DNA of 64,000 nucleotides, taken from the NCBI RefSeq assembly GCF_964355755.1, contig NC_092670.1, positions 30,243,795 to 30,307,794 of the forward strand, read 5' to 3'. Numbering within the stretch: position 1 is the first letter of the stretch; the number at the start of each line of letters is the position of its first letter. This document shows, piece after piece, positions 46,365 through 55,015 of this stretch. The stretch comes from Antedon mediterranea (taxonomy: Eukaryota > Echinodermata > Crinoidea > Comatulida > Antedonidae). Below the pieces are notes generated by a model. That model worked only from the letters and a program-made list of their open reading frames with translations, was not told the origin of the DNA and ran no database searches. The translations under genes were made by a program, and so were the position numbers.

Positions 46365-46436
46365 GGCTTGTTGGTCTAGTGGTATGATTCTCGCTCCGGG
46401 TGCGAGAGGTCCCGGGTTCAACTCCCGGACGAGCCC
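46365..46436 (+). tRNA. tRNA-Pro (CGG) with C33
   Basis: Loop TCCGGGT, as in 40649. Related units at 50931-51007 and 53927-54003 also gained 5 nt (GACGT) beside the loop. Confidence 0.6.
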
Positions 46437-46836
46437 TGTTAAATTTTAAGCTTTGGTACTTTCTCGTCAAACAATGATAACATCCACTTTACCACGAGTA
46501 AACAAAGAGTAGAGGGCTCGTTAGTCTAGTATCATGATTCTCGCTTTGGCTGCGGGAGGCTCCAGGTTCAGTTCCAGGATGAGCCATGTTGAATTTATAA
46601 TTTTAAACAATTTTTATTTTCTTATAAATATCCATGTTGAAATCCACTATACAAAGAACAGCCAATAAATGAGTGGCTCGTCGGTCTAGTGGTATGATTC
46701 TCGCTTAGGGTGCGAGAGGTCCCGGTTCAATTCCCGGACGAGTCCTGCAGAATTTATTATCTTAAACAATTTGAACTTTCTCCTAAACATCCATTTTGAA
46801 GAAATCCACTATACCAAAAACGGCCAATAAATGAGT

Positions 46837-46907
46837 GGCTCGTTGGTCTAGTAGGATGATTCTTGCTTAAGGTGCGAGAGGTTCCGGTTCAATTCCCGGA
46901 CGAGTCC
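46837..46907 (+). tRNA. tRNA-Pro-like with anticodon AAG
   Basis: Loop TTAAGGT gives AAG (Leu). Partner 41121 has TTAGGGT. T stem is shortened and the stem CTTGC/GCGAG contains a T-G pair. Confidence 0.45.
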
Positions 46908-46995
46908 TGTTGAAGTAATAATTTTTAATAATTTGTATTTTCTTATAAATATCAATATTGAAATCCACTATACCAAGAACAGCCAATAAATAAGT

Positions 46996-47067
46996 GGTTC
47001 GTTGGTCTAGTGGTATGATTCTCGCTTAGGGTGCGAGAGGTCCCGGGTTCAATTCCCGGACGAGCCC
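46996..47067 (+). tRNA. tRNA-Pro (AGG)
   Basis: Identical to 41280. Confidence 0.9.
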
Positions 47068-47155
47068 TGTACAATTTATAATTTTAAACAATTTGAACTT
47101 TCTCATAAACATCCATATTGAAATCCACTATACCAAGAACAGGCAATAAATACGT

Positions 47156-47227
47156 GGCTCGTTGGTCTAGTGGCATGATTCTCGCTTCGGGTGCGAGAAG
47201 TCCCGGGTTCGACTCCCGGACGAGCCC
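47156..47227 (+). tRNA. tRNA-Pro (CGG)
   Basis: Identical to 41440 with AAGT variable loop. Confidence 0.88.
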
Positions 47228-47472
47228 TGTTAAATTGAAAATGGTAAGCTTTGTTACTTTCTCGTCAAACAATGAAAATATCCACTTTACCACGAGTAAA
47301 CAAAGCGTAGAGGGCTCGTTAGTCTAGTATCATGATTCTCGCTTTGGCTGCGGGAGATCCCGGGTTTAATTCCCGGATGAGCCCTGTTGAATTTATAATT
47401 TTAAACAATTTTTATTTTCTTATAAATATCCATATTGAAATCCACTATACCAAGAACAGCCAATAAATAAGT

Positions 47473-47544
47473 GGTTCGTTGGTCTAGTGGTATGATTCTC
47501 GCTTAGGGTGCGAGAGGTTCCGGGTTCAATTCCCGGACGAGCCC
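47473..47544 (+). tRNA. tRNA-Pro (AGG)
   Basis: Variable-loop edge is GGTTCCGGG instead of GGTCCCGGG; stems stay paired. Confidence 0.85.
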
Positions 47545-47635
47545 TGTAGAATTTATCATTTTAAACAATTTGAACTTTTTCATAAACATCCATTTTGAAG
47601 AAATCCACTAAACCAAAAACGGCCAATAAATGAGT

Positions 47636-47707
47636 GGCTCGTTGGTCTAGTGGTATGATTCTCGCTTAGGGTGCGAGAGGTCCCGGATTCAATTCCCGGA
47701 CGAGCCC
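47636..47707 (+). tRNA. tRNA-Pro (AGG), T-stem mismatch
   Basis: CCGGATTC form; first of a 1261-bp duplication (partner 48897). Confidence 0.75.
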
Positions 47708-47932
47708 TGTTGAATTAAACAATTTAAAATTTCTCATAAACATTGATTTTGAAGAACTCCACTACACCAAGAACGGCCAATTGGTCTAGTAGAATGAATC
47801 GCTTAGTGTGAGAGAGATCCCGTGTTCGGTTCATGGACGAGCCATGTGGAAATTATAATTGTAAACAATTTGAACTTTCTCATAAACATCCATATTGAAA
47901 TCCACTATACCAAGAACGGGCAATAAATAAGT

Positions 47933-48004
47933 GGCTCGTTGGCCTAGTGGTATGATTCTCGCTTCGGGTGCGAGAGGTCCCGGGTTCGACTCCCGGACGA
48001 GCCC
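47933..48004 (+). tRNA. tRNA-Pro (CGG)
   Basis: GGCCTAG variant followed by GAAAACGG in the spacer, shared only with 49197. Confidence 0.9.
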
Positions 48005-48249
48005 TGTTAAATTGAAAACGGTAAGCTTTGGTACTTTCTCGCCAAACAATGAAAATATCCACTTTACCACGAGTAAACAAAGCGTAGAGGGCTCGTTAGT
48101 CTAGTATCATGATTCTCGCTTTGGCTGCGGGAGATCCCGGGTTCAATTCCCGGATGAGCCCTGTTGAATATATAATTTTAAACAATTTTTATTTTCTTTT
48201 AAATATCCATATTGAAATCCACTATACAAAGAACAGCCAATAAATGAGT

Positions 48250-48321
48250 GACTCGTCGGTCCAGTGGTATTATTCTCGCTTAGGGTGCGAGAGATCCCGG
48301 GTTCAATTCCCGGACGAGCCC
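48250..48321 (+). tRNA. tRNA-Pro (AGG), recombinant acceptor
   Basis: The 5' strand is GACTCGT but the 3' strand is ACGAGCC, leaving A-C at pair 2. The T stem is full length. It looks like a crossover between the GACT class and a standard unit. Confidence 0.6.
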
Positions 48322-48733
48322 TGTAGAATTTATCATTTTAAACAATTTGAACTTTTTCATAAACATCCATTTTGAAGAAATCCACTAAACCAAAAACGGC
48401 CAATAAATGAGTGGCTCGTTGGTCTAGTGGTATGATTCTCGCATAGGGTGCGAGAGGTCCCGGTTCAATTCCCGGACGAGTCCTGCAGAATGTATTATTT
48501 TAAACAATTTGAACTTTCTCCTAAACATCCATTTTGAAGAAATCCACTAAACCAAAAACGGCCAATAAATGAGTGGTTCGTTGGTCTAGTGGTATGATTC
48601 TCGCTTAGGGTGCGAGAGGTTCCGGTTCAATTCCCGGACGAGTCCTGTTGAAGTAATAATTTTTAATAATTTGTATTTTCTTATAAATATCAATATTGAA
48701 ATCCACTATACCAAGAACAGCCAATAAATAAGT

Positions 48734-48805
48734 GGTTCGTTGGTCTAGTGGTATGATTCTCGCTTAGGGTGCGAGAGGTCCCGGGTTCAATTCCCGGACG
48801 AGCCC
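48734..48805 (+). tRNA. tRNA-Pro (AGG)
   Basis: GGTTCGT acceptor, otherwise perfect. Confidence 0.9.
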
Positions 48806-48896
48806 TGTACAATTTATCATTTTAAACAATTTGAACTTTCTCATAAACATCCAATTTGAAGAAATCCACTAAACCAAAAACGGCCAATAAATGAGT

Positions 48897-48968
48897 GGCT
48901 CGTTGGTCTAGTGGTATGATTCTCGCTTAGGGTGCGAGAGGTCCCGGATTCAATTCCCGGACGAGCCC
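48897..48968 (+). tRNA. tRNA-Pro (AGG), T-stem mismatch
   Basis: 1261-bp partner of 47636. Confidence 0.75.
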
Positions 48969-49196
48969 TGTTGAATTAAACAATTTAAAATTTCTCATAA
49001 ACATTGATTTTGAAGAACTCCACTACACCAAGAACGGCCAATTGGTCTAGTAGAATGAATCGCTTAGTGTGAGAGAGATCCCGGGTTCGGTTCATGGACG
49101 AGCCATGTGGAAATTATAATTGTAAACAATTTGAACTTTCTCATAAACATCCATATTGAAGAAATCCACTATACCAAGAACGGGCAATAAATAAGT

Positions 49197-49268
49197 GGCT
49201 CGTTGGCCTAGTGGTATGATTCTCGCTTCGGGTGCGAGAGGTCCCGGGTTCGACTCCCGGACGAGCCC
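49197..49268 (+). tRNA. tRNA-Pro (CGG)
   Basis: Partner of 47933 at 1264 bp (3-bp indel in the spacer). Confidence 0.9.
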
Positions 49269-49513
49269 TGTTAAATTGAAAACGGTAAGCTTTGGTACTT
49301 TCTCGCCAAACAATGAAAATATCCACTTTACCACGAGTAAACAAAGCGTAGAGGGCTCGTTAGTCTAGTATCATGATTCTCGCTTTGGCTGCGGGAGATC
49401 CCGGGTTCAATTCCCGGATGAGCCCTGTTGAATTTATAATTTTAAACAATTTTTATTTTCTTTTAAATATCCATATTGAAATCCACTATACCAAGAACAG
49501 CCAATAAATGAGT

Positions 49514-49585
49514 GGCTCGTTGGTCTAGTGGTATGATTCTCGCTTAGGGTGCGAGAGGTCCCGGGTTCAATTCCCGGACGAGCCC
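49514..49585 (+). tRNA. tRNA-Pro (AGG)
   Basis: Perfect stems; partner at 52045 (2531 bp). Confidence 0.9.
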
Positions 49586-50286
49586 TGTTGAATTTATGAT
49601 TTTAAACAATTTAAACTTTCTCATAAACATTGAATTTGAAGAACTCCACTACACCAAGAACGGCCAATTGGTCTAGTAGAAGAGAGATCCCGGATTCCAT
49701 TCCTGGACGAGCCCTGTGGAAATTTTATTTGTAAACAATTTGAACTTTCTCATAAACATCCATATTGAAATCCACTATACCAAGAACGGGCAATAAATAC
49801 GTGGCTCGTTGGTCACGTCTTGTGGCATGATTCTCGCTTCGGGTTCGAGAGGTCCCGGATTTGACTCCCGGACGAGCCCTGTTAAATTGAAAATTGTAAG
49901 CTTTGGTACTTTCTCGTCAAACAATGATAATATCCAGTTTACCACGAGTAAACAAAGAGTAGATGGCTCGTTAGTCTAGTATCATGATTCTCGCTTTGGC
50001 CGCGGGAGGCTCCAGGTTCAGTTCCCGGATGAGCCATGTTGAATTTATAATTTTAAACAATTTTTATTTTCTTATAAATATCCATATTGAAATCCACTAT
50101 AAAAAGAACAGCCAATAAATGAGTGGCTCGTCGGTCTAGTGGTATAATTCTCGCTTAGGGTGCGAGAGGTCCCGGTTCAATTCCCTGACGAGTCATGCAG
50201 AATTTATTATTTTAAACAATTTGAACTTTCTCCTAAACATCCATTTTGAAGAAATCCACTATACCAAGAACAGCCAATAAATAAGT

Positions 50287-50358
50287 GGTTCGTTGGTCTA
50301 GTGGTATGATTCTCGCTTAGGGTGCGAGAGGTCCCGGGTTCAATTCCCGGACGAGCCC
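50287..50358 (+). tRNA. tRNA-Pro (AGG)
   Basis: GGTTCGT acceptor. The 2531-bp counterpart at 52818 is the AGA-anticodon unit. Confidence 0.9.
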
Positions 50359-50449
50359 TGTAGAATTTATCATTTTAAACAATTTGAACTTTCTCATAAA
50401 CATCCAATTTGAAGAAATCCACTAAACCAAAAACGGCCAATAAATGAGT

Positions 50450-50521
50450 GGCTCGTTGGTCTAGTGGTATGATTCTCGCTTAGGGTGCGAGAGGTCCCGG
50501 GTTCAATTCCCGGACGAGCCC
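50450..50521 (+). tRNA. tRNA-Pro (AGG)
   Basis: Perfect stems. Confidence 0.9.
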
Positions 50522-50609
50522 TGTTGAAGTAATAATTTTTAATAATTTGTATTTTCTTATAAATATCAATATTGAAATCCACTATACCAAGAACGGGCAA
50601 TAAATACGT

Positions 50610-50681
50610 GGCTCGTTGGTCTAGTGGCATGATTCTCGCTTCGGGTTCGAGAGGTCCCGGGTTTGACTCCCGGACGAGCCC
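50610..50681 (+). tRNA. tRNA-Pro (CGG), stem mismatch
   Basis: Stem CTCGC/TCGAG has C-T beside the loop. Partner at 53606 (2996 bp). Confidence 0.65.
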
Positions 50682-51404
50682 TGTTAAATTGAAAATTGTT
50701 AGCTTTGGTACTTTCTCGTCAAACAATGATAATATCCAGTTTACCACGAGTAAACAAAGCGTAGAAGGCCGGCTCGTTGGTCTAGTTTCATGAATCGTGC
50801 TTTGGGTGCGAGAGGTCCCGGGTTAAATTCCCGGACGAACCCTATTGAATTTATAATTTTAAACAATTTAAACTTTCTCATAAAAATCCATATTTAAATC
50901 CACTATACCAAGAACAAGCAATAAATAAGTGGCTTGTTGGTCTAGTGGTATGATTCTCGCTCCGGGTGACGTGCGAGAGGTCCCGGGTTTGACTCCCGGA
51001 CGAGCCCTGTTAAATTTTAAGCTTTGGTACTTTCTCGTCAAACAATGATAACATCCACTTTACCACGAGTACACAAAGAGTAGAGGGCTCGTTAGTCTAG
51101 TATCATGATTCTCGCTTTGGCTGCGGGAGGCTCCAGGTTCAGTTCCCGGATGAGCCATGTTGAATTTATAATTTTAAACAATTTTTATTTTCTTATAAAT
51201 ATCCATATTGAAATCCACTATACAAAGAACAGCCAATAAATGAGTGGCTCGTTGGTCTAGTAGGATGATTCTTGCTTAGGGTGCGAGAGGTTCCGGTTCA
51301 ATTCCCGGACGAGTCCTGTTGAAGTAATAATTTTTAATAATTTGTATTTTCTTATAAATATCAATATTGAAATCCACTATACCAAGAACAGCCAATAAAT
51401 AAGT

Positions 51405-51476
51405 GGTTCGTTGGTCTATTGGTATGATTCTCGCTTAGGGTGCGAGAGGTCCCGGGTTCAATTCCCGGACGAGCCC
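51405..51476 (+). tRNA. tRNA-Pro (AGG)
   Basis: CTATTGG D loop; perfect stems apart from the acceptor T-G. Confidence 0.87.
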
Positions 51477-51564
51477 TGTACAATTTATAATTTTAAACAA
51501 TTTGAACTTTCTCATAAACATCCATATTGAAATCCACTATACCAAGAACAGGCAATAAATACGT

Positions 51565-51636
51565 GGCTCGTTGGTCTAGTGGCATGATTCTCGCTTCGGG
51601 TGCGAGAAGTCCCGGGTTCGACTCCCGGACGAGCCC
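51565..51636 (+). tRNA. tRNA-Pro (CGG)
   Basis: Same AAGT variable loop as 41440 and 47156. Confidence 0.88.
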
Positions 51637-51881
51637 TGTTAAATTGAAAATGGTAAGCTTTGTTACTTTCTCGTCAAACAATGAAAATATCCACTTTACC
51701 ACGAGTAAACAAAGCGTAGAGGGCTCGTTAGTCTAGTATCATGATTCTCGCTTTGGCTGCGGGAGATCCCGGGTTTAATTCCCGGATGAGCCCTGTTGAA
51801 TTTATAATTTTAAACAATTTGTATTTTCTTATAAATATCCATATTGAAATCCACTATACAAAGAACAGCCAATAAATAAGT

Positions 51882-51953
51882 GGTTCGTTGGTCTAGTGGT
51901 ATGATTCTCGCTTAGGGTGCGGGAGACCCCGGGTTCAATTCCCGGACGAGCCC
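51882..51953 (+). tRNA. tRNA-Pro (AGG)
   Basis: GCGGG stem strand with GACCCCGGG, as in 39044. Confidence 0.85.
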
Positions 51954-52044
51954 TGTAGAATTTATCATTTTAAACAATTTGAACTTTTTCATAAACATCC
52001 ATTTTGAAGAAATCCACTAAACCAAAAACGGCCAATAAATGAGT

Positions 52045-52116
52045 GGCTCGTTGGTCTAGTGGTATGATTCTCGCTTAGGGTGCGAGAGGTCCCGGGTTCA
52101 ATTCCCGGACGAGCCC
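52045..52116 (+). tRNA. tRNA-Pro (AGG)
   Basis: Identical to 49514. Confidence 0.9.
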
Positions 52117-52817
52117 TGTTGAATTTATGATTTTAAACAATTTAAACTTTCTCATAAACATTGAATTTGAAGAACTCCACTACACCAAGAACGGCCAATT
52201 GGTCTAGTAGAAGAGAGATCCCGGATTCCATTCCTGGACGAGCCCTGTGGAAATTTTATTTGTAAACAATTTGAACTTTCTCATAAACATCCATATTGAA
52301 ATCCACTATACCAAGAACGGGCAATAAATACGTGGCTCGTTGGTCACGTCTAGTGGCATGATTCTCGCTTCGGGTTCGAGAGGTCCCGGATTTGACTCCC
52401 GGACGAGCCCTGTTAAATTGAAAATTGTAAGCTTTGGTACTTTCTCGTCAAACAATGATAATATCCAGTTTACCACGAGTAAACAAAGAGTAGATGGCTC
52501 GTTAGTCTAGTATCATGATTCTCGCTTTGGCCGCGGGAGGCTCCAGGTTCAGTTCCCGGATGAGCCATGTTGAATTTATAATTTTAAACAATTTTTATTT
52601 TCTTATAAATATCCATATTGAAATCCACTATAAAAAGAACAGCCAATAAATGAGTGGCTCGTCGGTCTAGTGGTATAATTCTCGCTTAGGGTGCGAGAGG
52701 TCCCGGTTCAATTCCCTGACGAGTCATGCAGAATTTATCATTTTAAACAATTTGAACTTTCTCCTAAACATCCATTTTGAAGAAATCCACTATACCAAGA
52801 ACAGCCAATAAATAAGT

Positions 52818-52888
52818 GGTTCGTTGGTCTAGTGGTATGATTCTCGCTTAGAGTGCGAGAGGTTCCGGTTCAATTCCCGGACGAGTCC
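52818..52888 (+). tRNA. tRNA-Pro-like with anticodon AGA
   Basis: Loop TTAGAGT again, on a GGTTCGT/ACGAGTC body (one extra T-T-type weakness in the acceptor) with short T stem; different acceptor from 36818. Confidence 0.45.
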
Positions 52889-52976
52889 TGTTGAAGTAAT
52901 AATTTTTAATAATTTGTATTTTCTTATAAATATCAATATTGAAATCCACTATACCAAGAACAGCCAATAAATAAGT

Positions 52977-53048
52977 GGTTCGTTGGTCTAGTGGTATGAT
53001 TCTCGCTTAGGGTGCGAGAGGTCCCGGGTTCAATTCCCGGACGAGCCC
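52977..53048 (+). tRNA. tRNA-Pro (AGG)
   Basis: GGTTCGT acceptor, otherwise perfect. Confidence 0.9.
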
Positions 53049-53139
53049 TGTAGAATTTATCATTTTAAACAATTTGAACTTTCTCATAAACATCCAATTT
53101 GAAGAAATCCACTAAACCAAAAACGGCCAATAAATGAGT

Positions 53140-53211
53140 GGCTCGTTGGTCTAGTGGTATGATTCTCGCTTAGGGTGCGAGAGGTCCCGGGTTCAATTCC
53201 CGGACGAGCCC
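53140..53211 (+). tRNA. tRNA-Pro (AGG)
   Basis: Perfect stems; identical to 50450. Confidence 0.9.
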
Positions 53212-53299
53212 TGTTGAAGTAATAATTTTTAATAATTTGTATTTTCTTATAAATATCCATATTGAAATCCACTATACCAAGAACAGCCAATAAATGAGT

Positions 53300-53371
53300 G
53301 GCTCGTTGGTCTAGTGGTATGATTCTCGCTTAGGGTGCGAGAGGTCCCGGGTTCAATTCCCGGACGAGCCC
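53300..53371 (+). tRNA. tRNA-Pro (AGG)
   Basis: Perfect stems; third AGG unit in a row. Confidence 0.9.
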
Positions 53372-53605
53372 TGTACAATTTATGATTTTAAACAATTTAA
53401 ACTTTCTCATAAACATTGATTTTGAAGAACTCCACTACACCAAGAACGGCCAATTGGTCTAGTAGAATGAATCGCTTAGTGTGAGAGAGATCCCGGATTC
53501 GATTCCTGGACGAGCCCTGTGGAAATTTTATTTGTAAACAATTTGAACTTTCTCATAAACATCCATATTGAAATCCACTATACCAAGAACGGGCAATAAA
53601 TACGT

Positions 53606-53677
53606 GGCTCGTTGGTCTAGTGGCATGATTCTCGCTTCGGGTTCGAGAGGTCCCGGGTTTGACTCCCGGACGAGCCC
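53606..53677 (+). tRNA. tRNA-Pro (CGG), stem mismatch
   Basis: 2996-bp partner of 50610. Confidence 0.65.
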
Positions 53678-54403
53678 TGTTAAATTGAAAATTGTTAGCT
53701 TTGGTACTTTCTCGTCAAACAATGATAATATCCAGTTTACCACGAGTAAACAAAGCGTAGAAGGCCGGCTCGTTGGTCTAGTTTCATGAATCGTGCTTTG
53801 GGTGCGAGAGGTCCCGGGTTAAATTCCCGGACGAACCCTATTGAATTTATAATTTTAAACAATTTAAACTTTCTCATAAAAATCCATATTTAAATCCACT
53901 ATACCAAGAACAAGCAATAAATAAGTGGCTTGTTGGTCTAGTGGTATGATTCTCGCTCCGGGTGACGTGCGAGAGGTCCCGGGTTCGACTCCCGGACGAG
54001 CCCTGTTAAATTTTAAGCTTTGGTACTTTCTCGTCAAACAATGATAACATCCACTTTACCACGAGTACACAAAGAGTAGAGGGCTCGTTAGTCTAGTATC
54101 ATGATTCTCGCTTTGGCTGCGGGAGGCTCCAGGTTCAGTTCCCGGATGAGCCATGTTGAATTTATAATTTTAAACAATTTTTATTTTCTTATAAATATCC
54201 ATATTGAAATCCACTATACAAAGAACAGCCAATAAATGAGTGGCTCGTCGGTCTAGTGGTATGATTCTCGCTTAGGGTGCGAGAGGTCCCGGTTCAATTC
54301 CCGGGCGAGTCCTGCAGAATTTATAATTTTAAACAATTTGAACTTTCTCCTAAACATCCATTTTGAAGAAATCCACTATACCAAAAACGGCCAATAAATG
54401 AGT

Positions 54404-54475
54404 GGCTCGTTGGTCTAGTGTGATGATTCTCGCTTAGGGTGCGGGAGGTCCCGGGTTCAATTCCCGGACGAGCCC
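54404..54475 (+). tRNA. tRNA-Pro (AGG)
   Basis: D loop AGTGTGA variant, GCGGG stem strand; the last well-formed unit of the array. Confidence 0.82.
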
Positions 54476-54727
54476 TGTAGAATTTATGATTTTAAACAAT
54501 TTGAACTCTCTCCTAAACATCCATTTTGAAGAAATCCAGTATACCAAAAACGGCCAATAAATAAGTGGATCGTTGGTCTAGTAGAATAAATCGCTAAGTT
54601 TAAGAGAGATCACGGGTTCGACTCCTGGGCGAACCCTGTTGAATTTATAATTTTAAACAATTTGAACTTTCTCATAAACATCCATATTGAAGAAATCCAC
54701 TATACCAAGAACGGCCAATAAATAAGC

Positions 54728-54791
54728 GGCTTGTTGGTATGATTCTCGATTTGTGTGCGAGAGGTTCCGGGTTCGACTCCCAGACGAGCCC
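54728..54791 (+). pseudogene. Last, truncated tRNA-Pro-like unit
   Basis: Starts GGCTTGTTGGTATGATTC with part of the D arm deleted and loop ATTTGTGT. The T arm is intact. The array ends here, with a trace of type-B spacer to about 54865. Confidence 0.8.
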
Positions 54792-55015
54792 TGGTAAATT
54801 GATAGTTTTAAGCTTTGGTAGTTTCTCGTCAACAATGACACAATCCACTTTACCACGAGTAGAAGGCTGGTTTCGGTAAGTGCCAAAGACATCGGGCGGT
54901 CCCTGATTTATGTTAACTTTTCAAATGTTGCATTGTTCGTAAACAACGAAGACGAAGTATATTTACTGTCATGATAAGATAAGCCGTAGGTTCGACTCAC
55001 TGATAAACTCTTTTA

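Larger units (their letters stand above)
49803..54003 (+). pseudogene. CGG units with 5-nt insertions
   Basis: 49803-49879 and 52334-52410 gained nt in the D arm (GGTCACGTCTAGTGG). 50931-51007 and 53927-54003 gained GACGT beside the anticodon loop. Each pair lies in the two copies of a 2.5-3.0 kb duplication, so the insertions predate it. Confidence 0.75.
35275..54153 (+). pseudogene. TTTGGCT class: 25 tRNA-like units with TGG anticodon and C37
   Basis: Unit starts: 35275, 35711, 36658, 37297, 38245, 38884, 39361, 40149, 40799, 41597, 42377, 43016, 43654, 44438, 45077, 45865, 46515, 47313, 48090, 49354, 49965, 51086, 51722, 52496, 54082 (about 72 nt each). D arm is TTAGTCTAGTATCATGA, anticodon arm CTCGC-TTTGGCT-GCGGG, acceptor GGCTCGT/ATGAGCC with a G-T pair. 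The anticodon is TGG, but position 37 is C (G in functional tRNA-Pro). 40149 and 45865 carry a duplicated T arm. 49965 and 52496 have TTTGGCC. All stems pair in most copies, so they may be expressed. Almost all follow a CGG unit. Confidence 0.75.
36818..54312 (+). pseudogene. T-stem-deletion class (20 units, many with GACTCGT/ACGAGTC acceptor)
   Basis: Starts: 36818, 37620, 38405, 39521, 40959, 41121, 42537, 43175, 43813, 44598, 45237, 46675, 46837, 48413, 48575, 50125, 51246, 52656, 52818, 54242 (71 nt each). One nt is missing in the T arm (TCCGGTTCAATTCCCGG), leaving a 4-bp stem. In the GACT members both acceptor strands changed together (A2 with T71), so pairing is kept. Most have AGG anticodon. 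B-box sequence GGTTCAATTCC is retained. Confidence 0.75.
35585..54636 (+). pseudogene. Units lacking the 5' acceptor strand (13 on plus strand)
   Basis: Near 35585, 36345, 37931, 39830, 42058, 44125, 45546, 47770, 49034, 49661, 52192, 53448 and 54567. They begin CGGCCAATTGGTCTAGTAG, so the GGCTCGT strand is replaced by spacer sequence, and carry an unpaired ATCGCTTAGTGTGAGAGA arm. 49661 and 52192 also lost about 16 nt of that arm. They keep the 160-bp phase of the array and a B-box-like GGTTCGRTTC, so they mark positions without encoding a tRNA. Confidence 0.8.
33517..54791 (+). repeat. Tandem array of about 129 proline-tRNA-type units, spacing about 160 bp
   Basis: Each unit is a 71-72 nt tRNA-Pro-like sequence (GGCTCGTTGGTCTAGTGG start, T arm CCGGGTTCRAYTCCCGG) plus an 80-90 bp AT-rich spacer. 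By hand count: 34 of AGG type at full length, 28 CGG, 6 TGG, 25 TTTGGCT class, 20 with a 1-nt T-stem deletion, 14 without a 5' acceptor strand, and 2 others. Starts are 153-165 bp apart. All lie on the plus strand except two at the left edge. Spacers are of two kinds: A, with AATTTATAATTTTAAACAAT and CCATATTGAAATCCACTATA; and B, with AAGCTTTGGTACTTTCTCG and TTTACCACGAGTAAACAAAG. Internal copies at 638, 1261, 1587, about 2531, 2996 and 5716 bp show repeated unequal exchange. Confidence 0.97.

Noticed and set aside
36399-53789. Dozens of repeated open frames of 60-117 codons on both strands (for example 37102-37311 plus, 37068-37277 minus).
   Set aside because: They are translations of tRNA units and their spacers, conserved only because the DNA is duplicated. 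Frames run across the tRNA stems, lack splice or promoter context, and change with each indel.
33517-54791. CRISPR array, because of the regular repeat-spacer layout.
   Set aside because: Repeats are 72-nt tRNAs, spacers are themselves repeated, and the DNA is animal.
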